Below, piece by piece: positions 22,146 through 34,539 of a DNA stretch of 64,000 nucleotides. Source of the stretch: Lolium rigidum (lineage: Eukaryota; Streptophyta; Magnoliopsida; Poales; Poaceae); NCBI RefSeq assembly GCF_022539505.1, contig NC_061512.1, positions 147,481,962 to 147,545,961 on the forward strand, written 5' to 3'. A model generated the notes under the pieces. It did no database searches. It was given only the letters and a program-made list of their open reading frames with translations, and was not told the origin of the DNA. Within the stretch, counting starts at the first letter, position 1. Each line of letters opens with the position of its first letter. The position numbers and the translations under genes were made by a program.

Positions 22146-23290
22146 ATGCACACCTATTGCTCCACCCGCTACTACGAGCAGAATTCTTTGAAATTAAACC
22201 CGCTTTACTTAATCTTGTTATGCGAGAGCAATTTTCCGGTGTTAGTTCCGATGATGTCTGCTGCCCATCTCAATAATTTTGTTGAAATATGTGAAATGCA
22301 AAAGTATAAAGATGTAGATGGTGACATTATAAAATTAAAATTGTTTCCTTTCTCATTAAGAGGAAGAGCTAAAGATTGGTTGCTATCTCTGCCTAAGAAT
22401 AGTATTGATTCCTGGACTAAATGCAAGGATGCTTTTATTGGTAGATATTATCCCCCTGCTAAAATTATATCTTTGAGGAGTAGCATAATGAATTTTAAAC
22501 AATTGGATAATGAACATGTTGCTCAAGCTTGGGAAAGAATGAAATCTCCGGTTAAAAATTGCCCAACCCATGGATCGACTACTTGGATGATCATCCAAAC
22601 CTTCTATGCAGGACTAAATTTTTCTTTGCGGAATTTATTGGATTCAGCTGCTGGAGGTACCTTTATGTCCATTACTCTTGGTGAAGCAACAAAGCTCCTT
22701 GATAATATGATGATTAATTACCCTGAATGGCACACGGAAAGAGCTCCACAAGGTAAGAAGGTAAATTCTGTTGAAGAATCCTCTTCCTTGAATGATAAGG
22801 TTGATGCTATTATGTCTATGCTTGCGAATGATAGGACTAATGTTGATCCTAATAATGTTCCATTAGCTTCATTGGTTGCCCAATAAGAACATGTTGATGT
22901 GAACTTCATTAAAAATAATAATTTCAACAACAATGCTTATCGGAACAATTCTAGTAATAACTATAGGCCATATCCTTATAATAATGGTAACGGTTATGCT
23001 AATTCTTATGGGAATTCTTACAACAACAATAGGAATACACCCCTGGACTTGAAGCTATGCTTAAAGAATTTATTAGTACACAAATTGCCTTTAACAAATC
23101 TGTCGAGGAAAAGCTCAATAAAATTGATATTCTTGCTTCTAGAGTTGATAGTCTTGCCTCTGATGTTGATCTTTTGAAATCGAAAGTTATGCCTAATAGG
23201 GATATTGAAAATAAAACTGTTACTACAGCAAATGCCATCCAAGTTAGAATTAATGAGAATATAAGATTAATGGCTGAATCTGCGTGCTAG
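22146..23290 (+). pseudogene. Retrotransposon gag
   Basis: A frame from 22146 to 22886 encodes a Retrotrans_gag domain: AAHLNNFVEICEMQ, DIIKLKLFPFSLRGRAKDWL, then WTKCKDAFIGRYYPPAK, ARAW-type QAWERMKSPVKNCPTHG and GEATKLLDNMM. It ends in TAA before an Asn/Tyr-rich stretch (NNFNNNAYRNNSSNNYRPYP). A helical segment (FISTQIAFNKSVEEKLNKID) follows in another frame. No CCHC knuckle is clear. The protein forms the particle shell in cis or in trans. Stop codons and frame changes suggest this copy is damaged. Confidence 0.8.
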
Positions 23291-23418
23291 GTGGGATAGA
23301 GAATAAAATGAAAAACTAGCTAAAAAGGAAAATGTAGCTAAAGTTTGGACTATTACCACCACTAGCAATGCTAATGATTCACATGTTGCTGCACCTCCTA
23401 CTATCAATGGTAAAATAA

Positions 23419-24200
23419 TTGGTGTTGGCAATGCTTCTACTCCTAGTGCAAAGCGCGCAAAATTACTCGAAACTGCTAAAACTGCTTGAAACTGCTTGTG
23501 ATAAAGCTGCTGAAATTTTTTCCAACCTTGGGGATGATAATCCCATTGCTTTAGATTGTAATGATTTAGATTTTGATGATTGCCACATCTCTGAAGTTAT
23601 AAAGTTCTTACAAAAACTTGCTAAGAGTCCCAATGCTAGCGCTATAAACTTGGCTTTCACAAAATATATTACAAATGCTCTCATAAAAGCTAGAGAAGAG
23701 AAACTAAAACTTGAAACTTCTATTCCTAGAAAGCTAGAGGATGGTTGGGAGCCCATCATTAAAATGAGAGTCAAAGATTTTGATTGTAATGCTTTATGTG
23801 ATCTTGGTGCAAGTATTTCGTTATGCCTAAAAAAGTCTATGATATGCTTGACTTGCCACCATTGAAAAACTGTTATCTGGATGTTAATCTCGCTGATAAT
23901 GCTAAAAAGAAACCTTTGGGGAAAGTTGATAATGTTCATATTATGGTTAACAATAACCTTGTCCCCGTTGATTTTGTTGTCTTGGATATTGAATGCAATG
24001 CATCCTGCCCCATTATATTGGGAAGACCTTTTCTTCCAACCGTTGGTGCCACTATTGATATGAAGGAAGGTAATATTAAATATCAATTTCCTCTCAAGAA
24101 AGGTATGGAACACTTCCCTAGAAAGAGAATGAAGTTACCTTATGATTCTATTATTAGAACAAATTATGATGTTGATGCTTCGTCTCTCGATGTTACTTGA
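23419..24200 (+). pseudogene. Retropepsin-like protease region, frameshifted
   Basis: Coding potential includes FDCNALCDLGASISL, a retropepsin active-site region in which the usual DTGA is DLGA. A frame change near 23822 then gives MPKKVYDMLDLPPLKNCYLD, NNNLVPVDFVVLDIE and the flap-distal CPIILGRPFLPTVGATIDM. A stop follows at 24198. The frame change between the active site and the remainder would prevent a full protease. No polymerase follows. Confidence 0.75.
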
Positions 24201-26786
24201 GTTACACTTTCGCGCCTAGGCGAAAGGCGTTAAAGAAAAGCGCTTATGGGAGACAACCCATGTTTTTACTACAGTATTTTTGTTTTATATTTGTGTCTTG
24301 GAAGTTGTTTACTACTGTAGCAACCTCTCCTTATCTTAGTTTTGAGTTTTGTTGTGCCAAGTAAAGTCTTTGATAGTAAAGTAAGTACTAGATTTGGATT
24401 ACTGCGCAGTTCCAGATTTTTTTGCTGTCACGAATCTGGGTCTACCTCCCTGTAGGTAGCTCAGAAAATTAAGCCAATTTACGTGCATGATCCTCAGATA
24501 TGTACGCAACTTTCATTCAATTTGAGCATTTTCATTTGAGCAAGTCTGGTGGCCTAATAAAATCCATCTTTACGGACTGTTCTGTTTTGACAGATTCTGC
24601 CTTTTATTTCGCATTGCCTCTTTTGCTATGTTGGATGAATTTCTTTGATCCATTAATGTCCAGTAGCTTTATGCAATGTCCAGAAGTGATAAGAATGATT
24701 GTGTCACCTCTGAACATGTGAATTTTTATTATGCACTAACCCTCTAATGAGTTGTTTCGAGTTTGGTGTGGAGGAAGTTTTCAAGGATCAAGAGAGGAGT
24801 ATGATGCAATATGATTAAGGAGAGTGAAAGCTCTAAGCTTGGGGATGCCCCGGTGGTTCACCCCTGCATATTCTAAGAAGACTCAAGCGTCTAAGCTTGG
24901 GGATGCCCAAGGCATCCCCTTCTTCATCGACAACATTATCGGGTTCCTCCCCGAAACTATATTTTTATTCCGTCACATCTTATGTACTTTGCTTGGAGCG
25001 TCGGTTTGTTTTTGTTTTTTGTTTTGTTTGAATAAAATGGATCCTAGCATTCACTTTATGGGAGAGAGACACGCTCCGCTGTAGCATATGGACAAGTATG
25101 TCCTTAGGCTCTACTCATAGTATTCATGGCGAAGTTTCATCTTCGTTAAATTGTTATATGGTTGGAATTGGAAAATGATACATGTAGTAACTCTAAAATG
25201 TCTTGGATAATTTGATACTTGGCAATTGTTGTGCTCATGTTTAAGCTCTTGCATCATAAACTTTGCACCCATTAATGAAGAAATACTTAGAGCTTGCTAA
25301 TTTGGGTTGCATATTTGGTTTCTCTAGAGTCTAGATAACATCTAGTATTGAGTTTTGAACAACAAGGAAGACGGTGTAGAGTCTTATAATGTTTACAATA
25401 TGTCTTTTATGTGAGTTATGCTGCACCGTTCATCCTTGTTTTTGTTTCAAATAGCCTTGCTAGCCTAAACCTTGTATCGAGAGGGAATACTTCTCATGCA
25501 TCCAAATACTTGAGCCAACCACTATGCCATTTGTGTCCACCATACCTACCTACTACATGGTATTTATCCGCCATTCCAAAGTAAATTGCTTGAGTGCTAC
25601 CTTTAAAATTCCATCATTCACCTTTGCAATATATAGCTCATGGGACAAATAGCTTAAAAACTATTGTGGTATTGAATATGTACTTATGCACTTTATCTCT
25701 TATTAAGTTGCTTGTTGTGCGATAACCATGTTTCGGGGACGCCATCAACTATTCTTTGTTGAATATCATGTGAGTTGCTATGCATGTCCGTCTTGTCTGA
25801 AGTAAGAGAGATCTACCACCTTTATGGTTGGAGCATGCATATTGTTAGAGAAGAACATTGGGCCGCTAACTAAAGCCATGAATCATGGTGGAAGTTTCAG
25901 TTTTGGACATACATCCTCAATCTCATATGAGAATAATAATTGTTTCCACATGCTTATGCATTAAAGAGGAGTCCATTATCTGTTGTCCATGTTGTCCCGG
26001 TATGGATGTCTAAGTTGAGAATAATCAAAAGCGAGAAATCCAAAATGCGAGCTTTCTCCTTAGACCTTTTACAGGCGACATGGAGGTACCCCATTGTGAC
26101 ACTTGGTTAAAACATGTGTATTGCGATGATCCGGTAGTCCAAGCTAATTAGGACAAGGTGCGGGCACTATTAGTATACTATGCATGAGGCTTGCAACTTG
26201 TAAGATATAACTTTCATAACTCATATGCTATATTACTACCGTTGACAAAATTGTTTCATGTTTTCAAAATAAAAGCTCTAGCACAAATATAGCAATCGAT
26301 GCTTTCCTCTTTAAAGGACCATTCTTTTTTACTTTTATGTTGAGTCAGTTCACCTATCTCTCTCCACCTCAAGAAGTAAACACTTGTGTGAACTGTGCAT
26401 TGATTCCTACATACTTGCATATTGTACTTGTTATATTACTCTATGTTGACAATTATCCATGAGATATACATGTTACAAGTTGAAAGCAACCGCTGAAACT
26501 TTATCTTCCTTTGTGTTGCTTCAATACCTTTACTTTGATTTATTGCTTTATGAGTTAACTCTTATGCAAGACTTATTGATGCTTGTCTTGAAGTACTATT
26601 CATGAAAAGTCTTTTCTTTATGATTCACTTGTTTACTCATGTCATTACCATTGTTTTGATCGCTGCATCCACTACATATGTTTACAAATAGTATGATCAA
26701 GGTTATGATGGCATATCACTTCAGAAATTATCTTTGTTATCGTTTTACCTCGCTCGGGACGAGCGAGAACTAAGCTTGGGGATGCT
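24201..26786 (+). other. Long non-coding 3' internal region of the LTR element
   Basis: No ORF of note. Several copies of TAAGCTTGGGGATGCCC (near 24835 and 24893) resemble the polypurine tract at 26772-26786. The region is homologous, in opposite orientation, to 57525-59960 in the second complete LTR element. Confidence 0.7.
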
Positions 26787-28469
26787 TGATACGTCTCCGA
26801 CGTATCGATAATTTCTTATGTTCTATGCCATATTATTGATGATACCTACATGTTTTATGCACACTTTATGTCATATTCGTGCATTTTCCGGAACTAACCT
26901 ATTAACAAGATGCTCGAAGTGCCGGTTCTCGTTTTCTGCTGTTTTTGGTTTCGTAAATCCTAGTAACGAAATATTCTCGGAATTGGACGAAACGAAGACC
27001 CAGGGGCCTATTTCGCCACGAACCTTCCGGAAGACCGAAGAGCATACGAAGTGGGGCCACGAGGTGGCCAAACCACAAGGCGGCGCGGCCAAGGGGGCCC
27101 GCGCCGCCCTGTGGTGTGGGCCCCTCGTCGGCCCCCGACTCCGCCCTTCCGCCTACTTAAAGCCTCCGTCGCGTAACCCCCGAGGCGAAAAACCACGATA
27201 CGGAAAACCTTACCGAGACGCCGCCGCCGCCGATCCCATCTCGGGGGATTACGGAGATCTCCTCCGGCACCCTGCCGGAGAGGGGATTCATCTCCCGGAG
27301 GACTCTACACCGCCATGGTCGCCTCCGGAGTGATGAGTGAGTAGTTCACCCCTGGACTATGGGTCCATAGCAGTAGCTAGATGGTTGTCTTCTCCTCATT
27401 GTGTTTCATTGTTGGATCTTGTGAGCTGCCTAACATGATCAAGATCATCTATCCGTAATACTCTATGTTGTGTTTATCGGGATCCGATGGATAGAGAATA
27501 CCATGTTATGTTAATTATCAAGTTATTACATATGTGTTGTTTATGATCTTGCATGCTCTCCGTTACTAGTAGAGGCTCTGGCCAAGTTTTTGCTTTTAAC
27601 TCCAAGAGGGAGTATTTATGCTCGATAGTGGGTTCATGCCGCATTGACACCGGGACGAGTGACGAAAGTTCTAAGGTTGTGTTGTGCTGTTGCCACTAGG
27701 GATAAAACATTGACGCTATGTCCGAGGATGTAGTTGTTGATTACATTACGCACCATACTTAATGCAATTGTCTCGTTGCTTTGCAACTTAATACTGGAAG
27801 GGGTTCGGATGATAACCTGAAGGTGGACTTTTTAGGCATAGATGCAGTTGGATGGCGGTCTATGTACCTTGTCGTAATGCCCAATTAAATCTCACTATAC
27901 TTATCATGCCATGTATGTGCATTGTTATGCCCTCTCTATTTGTCAATTGCCCGACTGTAATTTGTTCACCCAACATGCTTTTATCTTATGGGAGAGACAC
28001 CTCTAGTGAACTGTGGACCCCGGTCCATTCTTTAATACTCGAAATACAAATCTGTCTGCAATACTTGTTTTTACTTGTTTTCTCTGCAAACAATCATCTT
28101 CCACACAATTCGGTTAATCCTTTGTTACGAGCAAGAAGGTGAGATTGACAACCTTATCTGTTTCGTTGGGGCAAAGTACTTTGGTTGTGTTGTGCGGGTT
28201 CCACGTTGGCGCCGGAATCCCCGGTGTTGCGCCGCACTACATCCCGCCGCCATCAACCTTCAACGTGCTTCTTGGCTCCTCCTGGTTCGATAAACCTTGG
28301 TTTCTTTCGAGGGAAAACTTGCTGCTGTGCGCATCATACCTTCCTCTTGGGGTTGCCCAACGAACGTGTGAAATACACGCCATCAAGCATATTTTCTGGC
28401 GCCGTTGCCGGGGAACTGAAGAAAAGCTACACCACAAAGATTTCTAACTCCCACGTCAACTACGCGCCA
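26787..28469 (+). repeat. 3' LTR of the gag-pro element
   Basis: About 1683 bp, starting TGATACGTC and ending GCGCCA, followed by the target duplication CCGGC. Near-identical to the 5' LTR. Confidence 0.92.
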
Positions 28470-28936
28470 CCGGCCCATTAAAGTTTTGACCAGTCAACCG
28501 TAGAGGTTATGCCCGGCCCACGTAACTAATGGACCAGCCCAGCTATATAGTTGACCGGTCAAACTAAGTCAGCTGGCCCGGCCCGCAAACTTAATGGGCC
28601 GGCCCGCTTAAGATGTGGCAGGCCTCGTGTGGGCCTACCATCTACCACGGGGTTTCAGCCGGTTAACGCCGTTAACTGCCAGTTAACGGCGTCTGCCACG
28701 TGTCAGTTTGCATGACGTCAGCAGTGAACGGGCTCCCGGAAACACTTCTGCAACGGTCCGATTTTCCTTGGCGGAAGGGCGCCCAAGCGCGACGGACCGA
28801 AAAAATCGTCGTAGGACTTTGCCTGACGCAGTTTCGACAACATAACCCATATCGTCGGGTTAGGCCCATAGGCGACGAAAAATACCCCTTAGCGGACGAT
28901 TTTGAGACGTTGTTTATCAGAACTTTTCTTGTAGTG

Positions 28937-31033
28937 AATCTTTAGCTCTTTCTCTTAAGGAGAAAGGAAACAATTTCAGTTTTATAATGTCTACATCTAC
29001 ATCCTTATACATTTGCATTTCACAAAGTTCAACAAAATTATTAAGATGGGCAGCAGCATCATCAGAACTAACACCAGAAAATTGCTCTCTCATAACAAGA
29101 TTTAGTAAAGCAGGTTTAATTTCATAGAATTTTGTCGTAGTAGCAGAGTGGAGCAATAGGAGTGCATATAAAATCATTATTATTGGTGCTAGTGAAATCA
29201 CACAACTTAGTGTTCTCAGGAGTATTCATTTTAACAGTAATAAAAATAAGTAAAGCAAACTAAATTAAGTAAAGTAAAACAAGTAACTAAATTTTTTGTG
29301 TTTTTTATATAAAGAAGCAAACAAAACAGAAAATAAAATAAAGTAAAGCAAGACAATAACAAAGTAAAGAGATTGGATGTGAGAGACTCCCCTTGCAGCG
29401 TGTCTTGATCTCCCCGGCAACGGCGCCAGAAATTTAGCTTGATAACACGTGAAGCACACGTCCGTTGGGAACCCCAAGTGGAAGGTGTGATGCGTATAGC
29501 AGCAAGTTTCCCTCAGTATGAAACCAAGGTTGTCGAACCAAGTAGGAGATGAAGGCCACGTGAAGGTTGTTGGTGAAGGAGTGTAGTGCGGCGCAACACC
29601 GGGGATTCGGCGCCAACGTGGAACCCGCACAACACAACCAAAATACTTTGCCCCAACTTAACAGTGAGGTTGTCAATCTCACCGGCTTGCTGTAAACAAA
29701 GGATTAAACGTATGGTGTGGAGAATGGTGTTTGCTTGTGAAGAACAACAGAGAACAGAGATTGCAGTTGATTGTATTCAGATGTAAAAGAATGGACCGGG
29801 GTCCATAGTTCACTAGTGGTGTCTCTCCAATAAGATAAATAGCATGTTGGGTGAACAAATTACAGTTGGGCAATTGACAAATAGAGAGGGCATAACAATG
29901 CACATACATATCATGATGACTAATATGAGATTTACTTAGGGCATTACGACAAAGTACATAGACCGCTATCCAACATGCATCTATGCCTAAAAAGTCCACC
30001 TTCGGGTTAGCATCCGCACCCCTTCCAGGTATTAAGTTGCAAACAACGAGACAATTGCATTAAGTATGGTGCGTAATGTAATCAACACAAATATCCTTAG
30101 ACAAAGCATTGATGTTTTATCCCTAGTGGCAACAAGACATCCACAACCTTAGAACTTTCATCACCGTCCCAGATTCAATGGAGGCATGAACCCACTATCG
30201 AGCATAAATACTCCCTCTTGGAGTCACAAGTATCAACTTGGCCAGAGCCTCTACTAGCAACGGAGAGCATGCAAGATCATAAGCAACACATATATGCTAG
30301 ATCAATAATCAACTTGACATAGTATTCCATATTCATCGGATCCCAACAAACGCAACATGTAGCATTACAAATAGATGATCTTGATCATGATAGGCAGCTC
30401 ACAAGATCTAAACATGATAGCACAAGACGAGAAGACAACCATCTAGCTATCGCTATGGACCCATAGTCCAAGGATGAACTACTCACGCATCAGTCCGGAG
30501 GCCGGCATGGTGATGTAGAGCCCTCCGGTGATGATTCCCCTCTCCGGCAGGGTGCCAGAGGCGATCTCCTGAATCCCCCGAGATGGGATTGGCGGCGGCG
30601 TCTCTGGAACTTTTTCCGTATCGTGGCTCTCGGTCATAGGGTTTTCACGACGGAGAGTTTAAGTAGGCGGAAGGGCAGAGTCGGAGGAGGCACGGGGGGC
30701 CCACACCATAGGCCGGCGCGGGCCCCTCCTTGGCCGCGCCGCCCTATGGTTAGGGCGCCTCGTGGCCCCACTTCGTATCCTCTTCGGTCTTCTGGAAGCT
30801 CCGTGGAAAAATAAGACCCTAGGCGTTCGTTTCGTTCAATTCCGAGAATACTTCATGTGTAGGATTTCTGAAACCAAAAACAACACAAAATAGGAACTGG
30901 CGCTTCGGCATCTCGTTAATAGGTTAGTGCCGGAAAATGCATATAAATGATGTAAAGTGTGTAAAAACATGTGAGTATTGTCATAAAACTAGCATGGAAC
31001 ATAAGAAATTATAGATACGTTTGAGACGTATCA
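28937..31033 (-). mobile_element. Truncated LTR retrotransposon, minus strand
   Basis: One LTR (29440-31033, read from 31033 as TGATACGTCTCAAACGTATC) is followed by a perfect tRNA-Asp primer-binding site (29411-29428, TGGCGCCGTTGCCGGGGA on the minus strand). The start of gag follows (29201-28937: AAHLNNFVELCEMQ...PFSLRERAKD) and is cut off by the terminus of the second CACTA. Bases after the LTR are CCCAT. The rest of the element, including its 3' LTR, is not found on the other side of the CACTA. Confidence 0.85.
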
Positions 31034-31346
31034 CCCATCTATACACGCCAGAAAGGAGAGACACTAGTTTTCTCTACATTGCTCGCGTTCGTGTCCGACA
31101 CCATCAGTCAAAGTGTTGAGGTCGTCATCGATGTCCTCGACCATTTCTTCTCTTCTTTGCATGGTTAAACGCGTCTAGTTCATATGTATCTAATGCGTCT
31201 GGTCTCGCCTCATGCAGTTCTTTGTGGACGTCGATCTCATATCGGCACGCCGCAGGCCACCTCCTCCGTACGATCGCTGTAGAGCCCTCTGTTTCAAAAT
31301 CTAATCCTACCCGTGTATTGCTCCTTGTATCAGCGTCATGGCCCCA

Positions 31347-32941
31347 TGATACGTCTCAAACGTATTTATAATTTCTTATGTTCCATGCTACTTTTATGAT
31401 GATACTCACATGTTTTATACACATTATATGTCATTATTATGCATTTTCCGGCACTAACCTATTGACGAGATGCCGAAGAGCCGATTCTTGTTTTCCGTTG
31501 TTTTTGGTTTCAGAAATCCTAGTAAGGAAATATTCTCGGAATTGGATGAAATCAACGCCCAGGGGCCTATTTTTCCACGAAGCTTCCAGAATACCGGAGG
31601 AGATACGAAGTGGGGCCACGAGGTGGCCACACAACAGGGCGGCGCGGCCCAAGCCCTGGCCGCGCCGGCCTAGCGTGTGGGCACCTCGTGACGCCCCTGA
31701 CCTGCCCTTCCGCCTACATATAGTCTTCGTCGCGAAACCCCCAGTACCGAGAGCCACGATACGGAAAACCTTCCAGAGACGCCGCCGCCGCCAATCCCAT
31801 CTCGGGGGATTCGGGAGATCGCCTCCGGCACCCTGCCGGAGAGGGGAATCATCTCCCGGAGGTCTCTTCATCGCCATGATCGCCTCCGGATCGATGTGTG
31901 AGTAGTCCACCCCTGGACTATGGGTCCATAGCAGTAGCTAGATGGTTGTCTTCTCCTCATTGTGCTATCATGTTAGATCTTGTGAGTTGCCTATCATGAT
32001 CAAGATCATCTATTTGTAATGCTACATGTTGTGTTTGTTGGGATCCGATGAATATTGAATACTATGTCAAGTTGATTATCAATCTATCATATATGTTATT
32101 TATGTTCTTGCATGCTCTCCGTTGCTAGTAGAGGCTCGGCCAAGTTGATACTTGTGACTCCAAGAGGGAGTATTTATGCTCGATAGTGGGTTCATGCCTC
32201 CATTAAATCCGGGACGATGACGGAAAGTTCTAAGGTTGTGGATGTCTTGTTGCTACTAGGGATAAAACATCGATGCTTTGTCTAAGGATATTTGTGTTGA
32301 TTACATTACGCACCATACTTAATGCAATTGTCTGTTGCTTGCAACTTAATACCGGAAGAGGTTCGGATGATAACCTGAAAGTGGACTTTTTAGGCATAGA
32401 TGCATGCTGGATAGCGGTCTATGTACTTTGTCGTAATGCCCTGATTAAGTCTCATAGTACTCATCATGATATATGTATGTGCATTGTTATGCCTTATTTA
32501 TTTGTCAATTTCCCAACTGTAATTTGTTCACCCAACATCTGTTTATCTTATGGGAGAGACACCACTAGTGAACTGTGGACCCCGGTCCTATTCTTTATAT
32601 CTGAAATACAATCTACTGCAATTGTTCTTTACTGTTCTTCGCAAACAATCATCATCATCCACACTATACATCTAATCCTTTGTTTACAACAAGCCGGGTG
32701 AGATTGACAACCTCACCGTTACGTTGGGGCAAAGTACGTGATTGTGTTGTGCGGGTTCCACGTTGGCGCCGGAATCCCTGGTGTTGCGCCGCACTACACT
32801 CCGCCACCAACAACCTTCAACGTGCTTCTTGGCTCCTACTGGTTCGATAAACCTTGGTTTCTTTCTGAGGGAAAACTTACTGTTGTGCACATCACACCTT
32901 CCTCTTGGGGTTCCCAACGGACGTGTGTCTCACGCGCATTA
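31347..32941 (+). mobile_element. Solo LTR, TSD CCCCA
   Basis: A single LTR of the TGATACGTCTCAAACGTAT family, 1595 bp, flanked by CCCCA at 31342-31346 and 32942-32946, with no primer-binding site or internal sequence. It is the product expected from recombination between the two LTRs of one element. It lies head to head with the minus LTR ending at 31033. Confidence 0.88.
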
Positions 32942-33226
32942 CCCCACTTGTCATTCGATATACCGAAGCCCCACTCGTCCGTGTTTTGGTCAGGGATACG
33001 GTGATGCTTACGGTCAAACAAAGATGGATGGTCTGACGTGTCTTTGCGGGCTCTACATGGCCCCACTAGTCAGCAGATAACGGTCAAAGTTGTTGACCTG
33101 TCGGGCAACCGACCGTTACAACACTTGTGAGGGTTTCAGAAAAGGGCCTGAGCAAAACTGAGGAAAAACTAAGCGGATGGGGACAACTGAGCACAACTAA
33201 GGACCCGAGGGCACGAAAAAAAGCCC

Positions 33227-33605
33227 TATGAATTTTGGTACAAAGTAACAAAAAAGGTAAATGAGAAATGAGAATGATTAAAAGGAAAATCATGTCGTAA
33301 GATGCCCATCACACGTCAAAATGGTGTAATGTGCATGCATGGTAGCATTTATTACTCAAGGAGTAGAGGTTTAGGTAAAAGTTAGTTGGTACGGGTGCAT
33401 GCATGGCTAGTGAAAAGATTAAGGAAATCAAACAAGAACTCCCGCACATGCAGTAATAAAGGCTGATGGTCCACCGCTTGTAAAGTCTCCACTTACGTGT
33501 GAACGCGGCCAGGAAAGGGAATAGAAGGGGACCACACTCCCATCCTCAGGCTACGTGAGTGAGCTGACCGTCTACGCGGTTGAGTGTTAGGGAGGGAATT
33601 CATGC
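33227..33605. other. Spacer between the two AT-rich repeat units
   Basis: Begins with the second TATGAATTT target duplication. It contains repeated TGCATGCATGG motifs, and I see no ORF, splice site or repeat boundary. Confidence 0.5.
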
Positions 33606-34539
33606 GTTATAGCATATACGACGGGCAAGCCTAGCTAGCGGTAACCCACCAAAGGAGAATCGGGCGATCAGTTTTGGACAAAAACAAAATTCCATTTTAG
33701 GCATGTTTTGGAATGTAGCGATTGCTATTTCCGAATTTTTTTGCATGCATGTTAAAGTGGACATGTAAACGAGAATATTTCCAAAATCAAAAATTCAACA
33801 TGTTTTTTCTCACAAACGACAACTTCGATTTCAAATCCATTTTCACATACGAATCGATCTCGAGAAGATATTCAAAACTAGCCCCCACGGTAATATGTTT
33901 CAACAACTTATTTTTCGGGATAAATGTTATCAACATTGAAATATGAAATTTATCAACTGTAAATTAAAAAACTTACCAAACAAAAAATTTAATTTCATAT
34001 AAAATATCTTGAGAATTTTTTTAGCTCAAAAATTACCAACACTCGTATTTTCTTTTTTGCCATTTTCCCAATTCAAATTTGCAATATTGTTTTTGTGTAT
34101 GTAGTCACTACGGAGAGAAAAAAATTAACATGGAGGAGAATCTTTCCAAATGTGAAAGTTCAAAATGTTTTATCTCATAATTAATTAATACATATATAAA
34201 AGCTAACCCCTTTTGCTTAAACATCAGCGCTTTGGTAACTGTTGACGCACGTATTCCTCCAATTAGAGATTGACAGATTGACGCGTGCGATTTTCACGGT
34301 GCTAGATACAGGCTTCAGTCTTTAATTTTCCTTTTTTTTCTAGACTTTTATTGCATGTGACCGGTGATAGTGCTTTCTCTCCCTCCATTCTTTAAATCTC
34401 TTTCCGGTCTTTGCGCGCCATTTAATCCCACCTGCCGGTTTTCTGGGTGGTGAGCGCTTGATTGCCGGTGCCTTATCCTTCTATCGTTTAATTTTTTTTT
34501 TCTCCAGGCAGTCAAAGCGGTGCTTCGTCCAAGGCGGTG

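Larger units (their letters stand above)
20152..28469 (+). mobile_element. Complete non-autonomous LTR retrotransposon (gag-pro only), TSD CCGGC
   Basis: Two near-identical LTRs (20152-21827, 26787-28469) begin TGATACGTCTCCGACGTATC and end ACGCGCCA. The 5-bp duplication CCGGC flanks the element (20147-20151, 28470-28474). A primer-binding site (GGCGCCGTTGTCGGGGAGATC, 21841) matches the 3' end of plant tRNA-Asp with one mismatch. A purine-rich AAGCTTGGGGATGCT precedes the 3' LTR. Gag and a protease are recognisable, but no reverse transcriptase, RNase H or integrase. The Ty3/Gypsy assignment rests on gag and protease type. High LTR similarity implies a recent insertion. Confidence 0.92.
19090..28936. 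mobile_element. Second CACTA element, right part, split by an LTR retrotransposon
   Basis: The right terminus is ...AACTTTTCTTGTAGTG, the reverse complement of CACTACAAGAAAAGTT, ending at 28936. Subterminal GGGCCGGCCC repeats fill 19190-20151 and resume at 28470-28640 on the far side of the nested LTR element. A perfect 11-bp inverted repeat CGCCGTTAACT-gcc-AGTTAACGGCG lies at 28667-28691. No matching CACTACAAGAAA left end occurs between 15314 and 19090. Start coordinate approximate. Confidence 0.75.
15314..33226. mobile_element. Large MULE (17.9 kb with nested insertions), 9-bp target duplication
   Basis: Inverted ends of about 180 bp face each other. The left starts GGGTGTTCTATTTCCGTGCC, and the right, on the opposite strand, GGGCTTTTTTTCGTGCCC. 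Both continue through CTTAGTTGT(A/G)CTCAGT, TTAGTTTTTCCTCAGTTTT and GAGTGGGGCC-like sequence. The 9-bp direct repeat TATGAATTT flanks the element (15305-15313 and 33227-33235). No mudrA is seen. Cargo includes a zf-XS gene and a second broken gene. Later insertions (CACTA, three LTR elements) fill most of the length. Confidence 0.85.
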
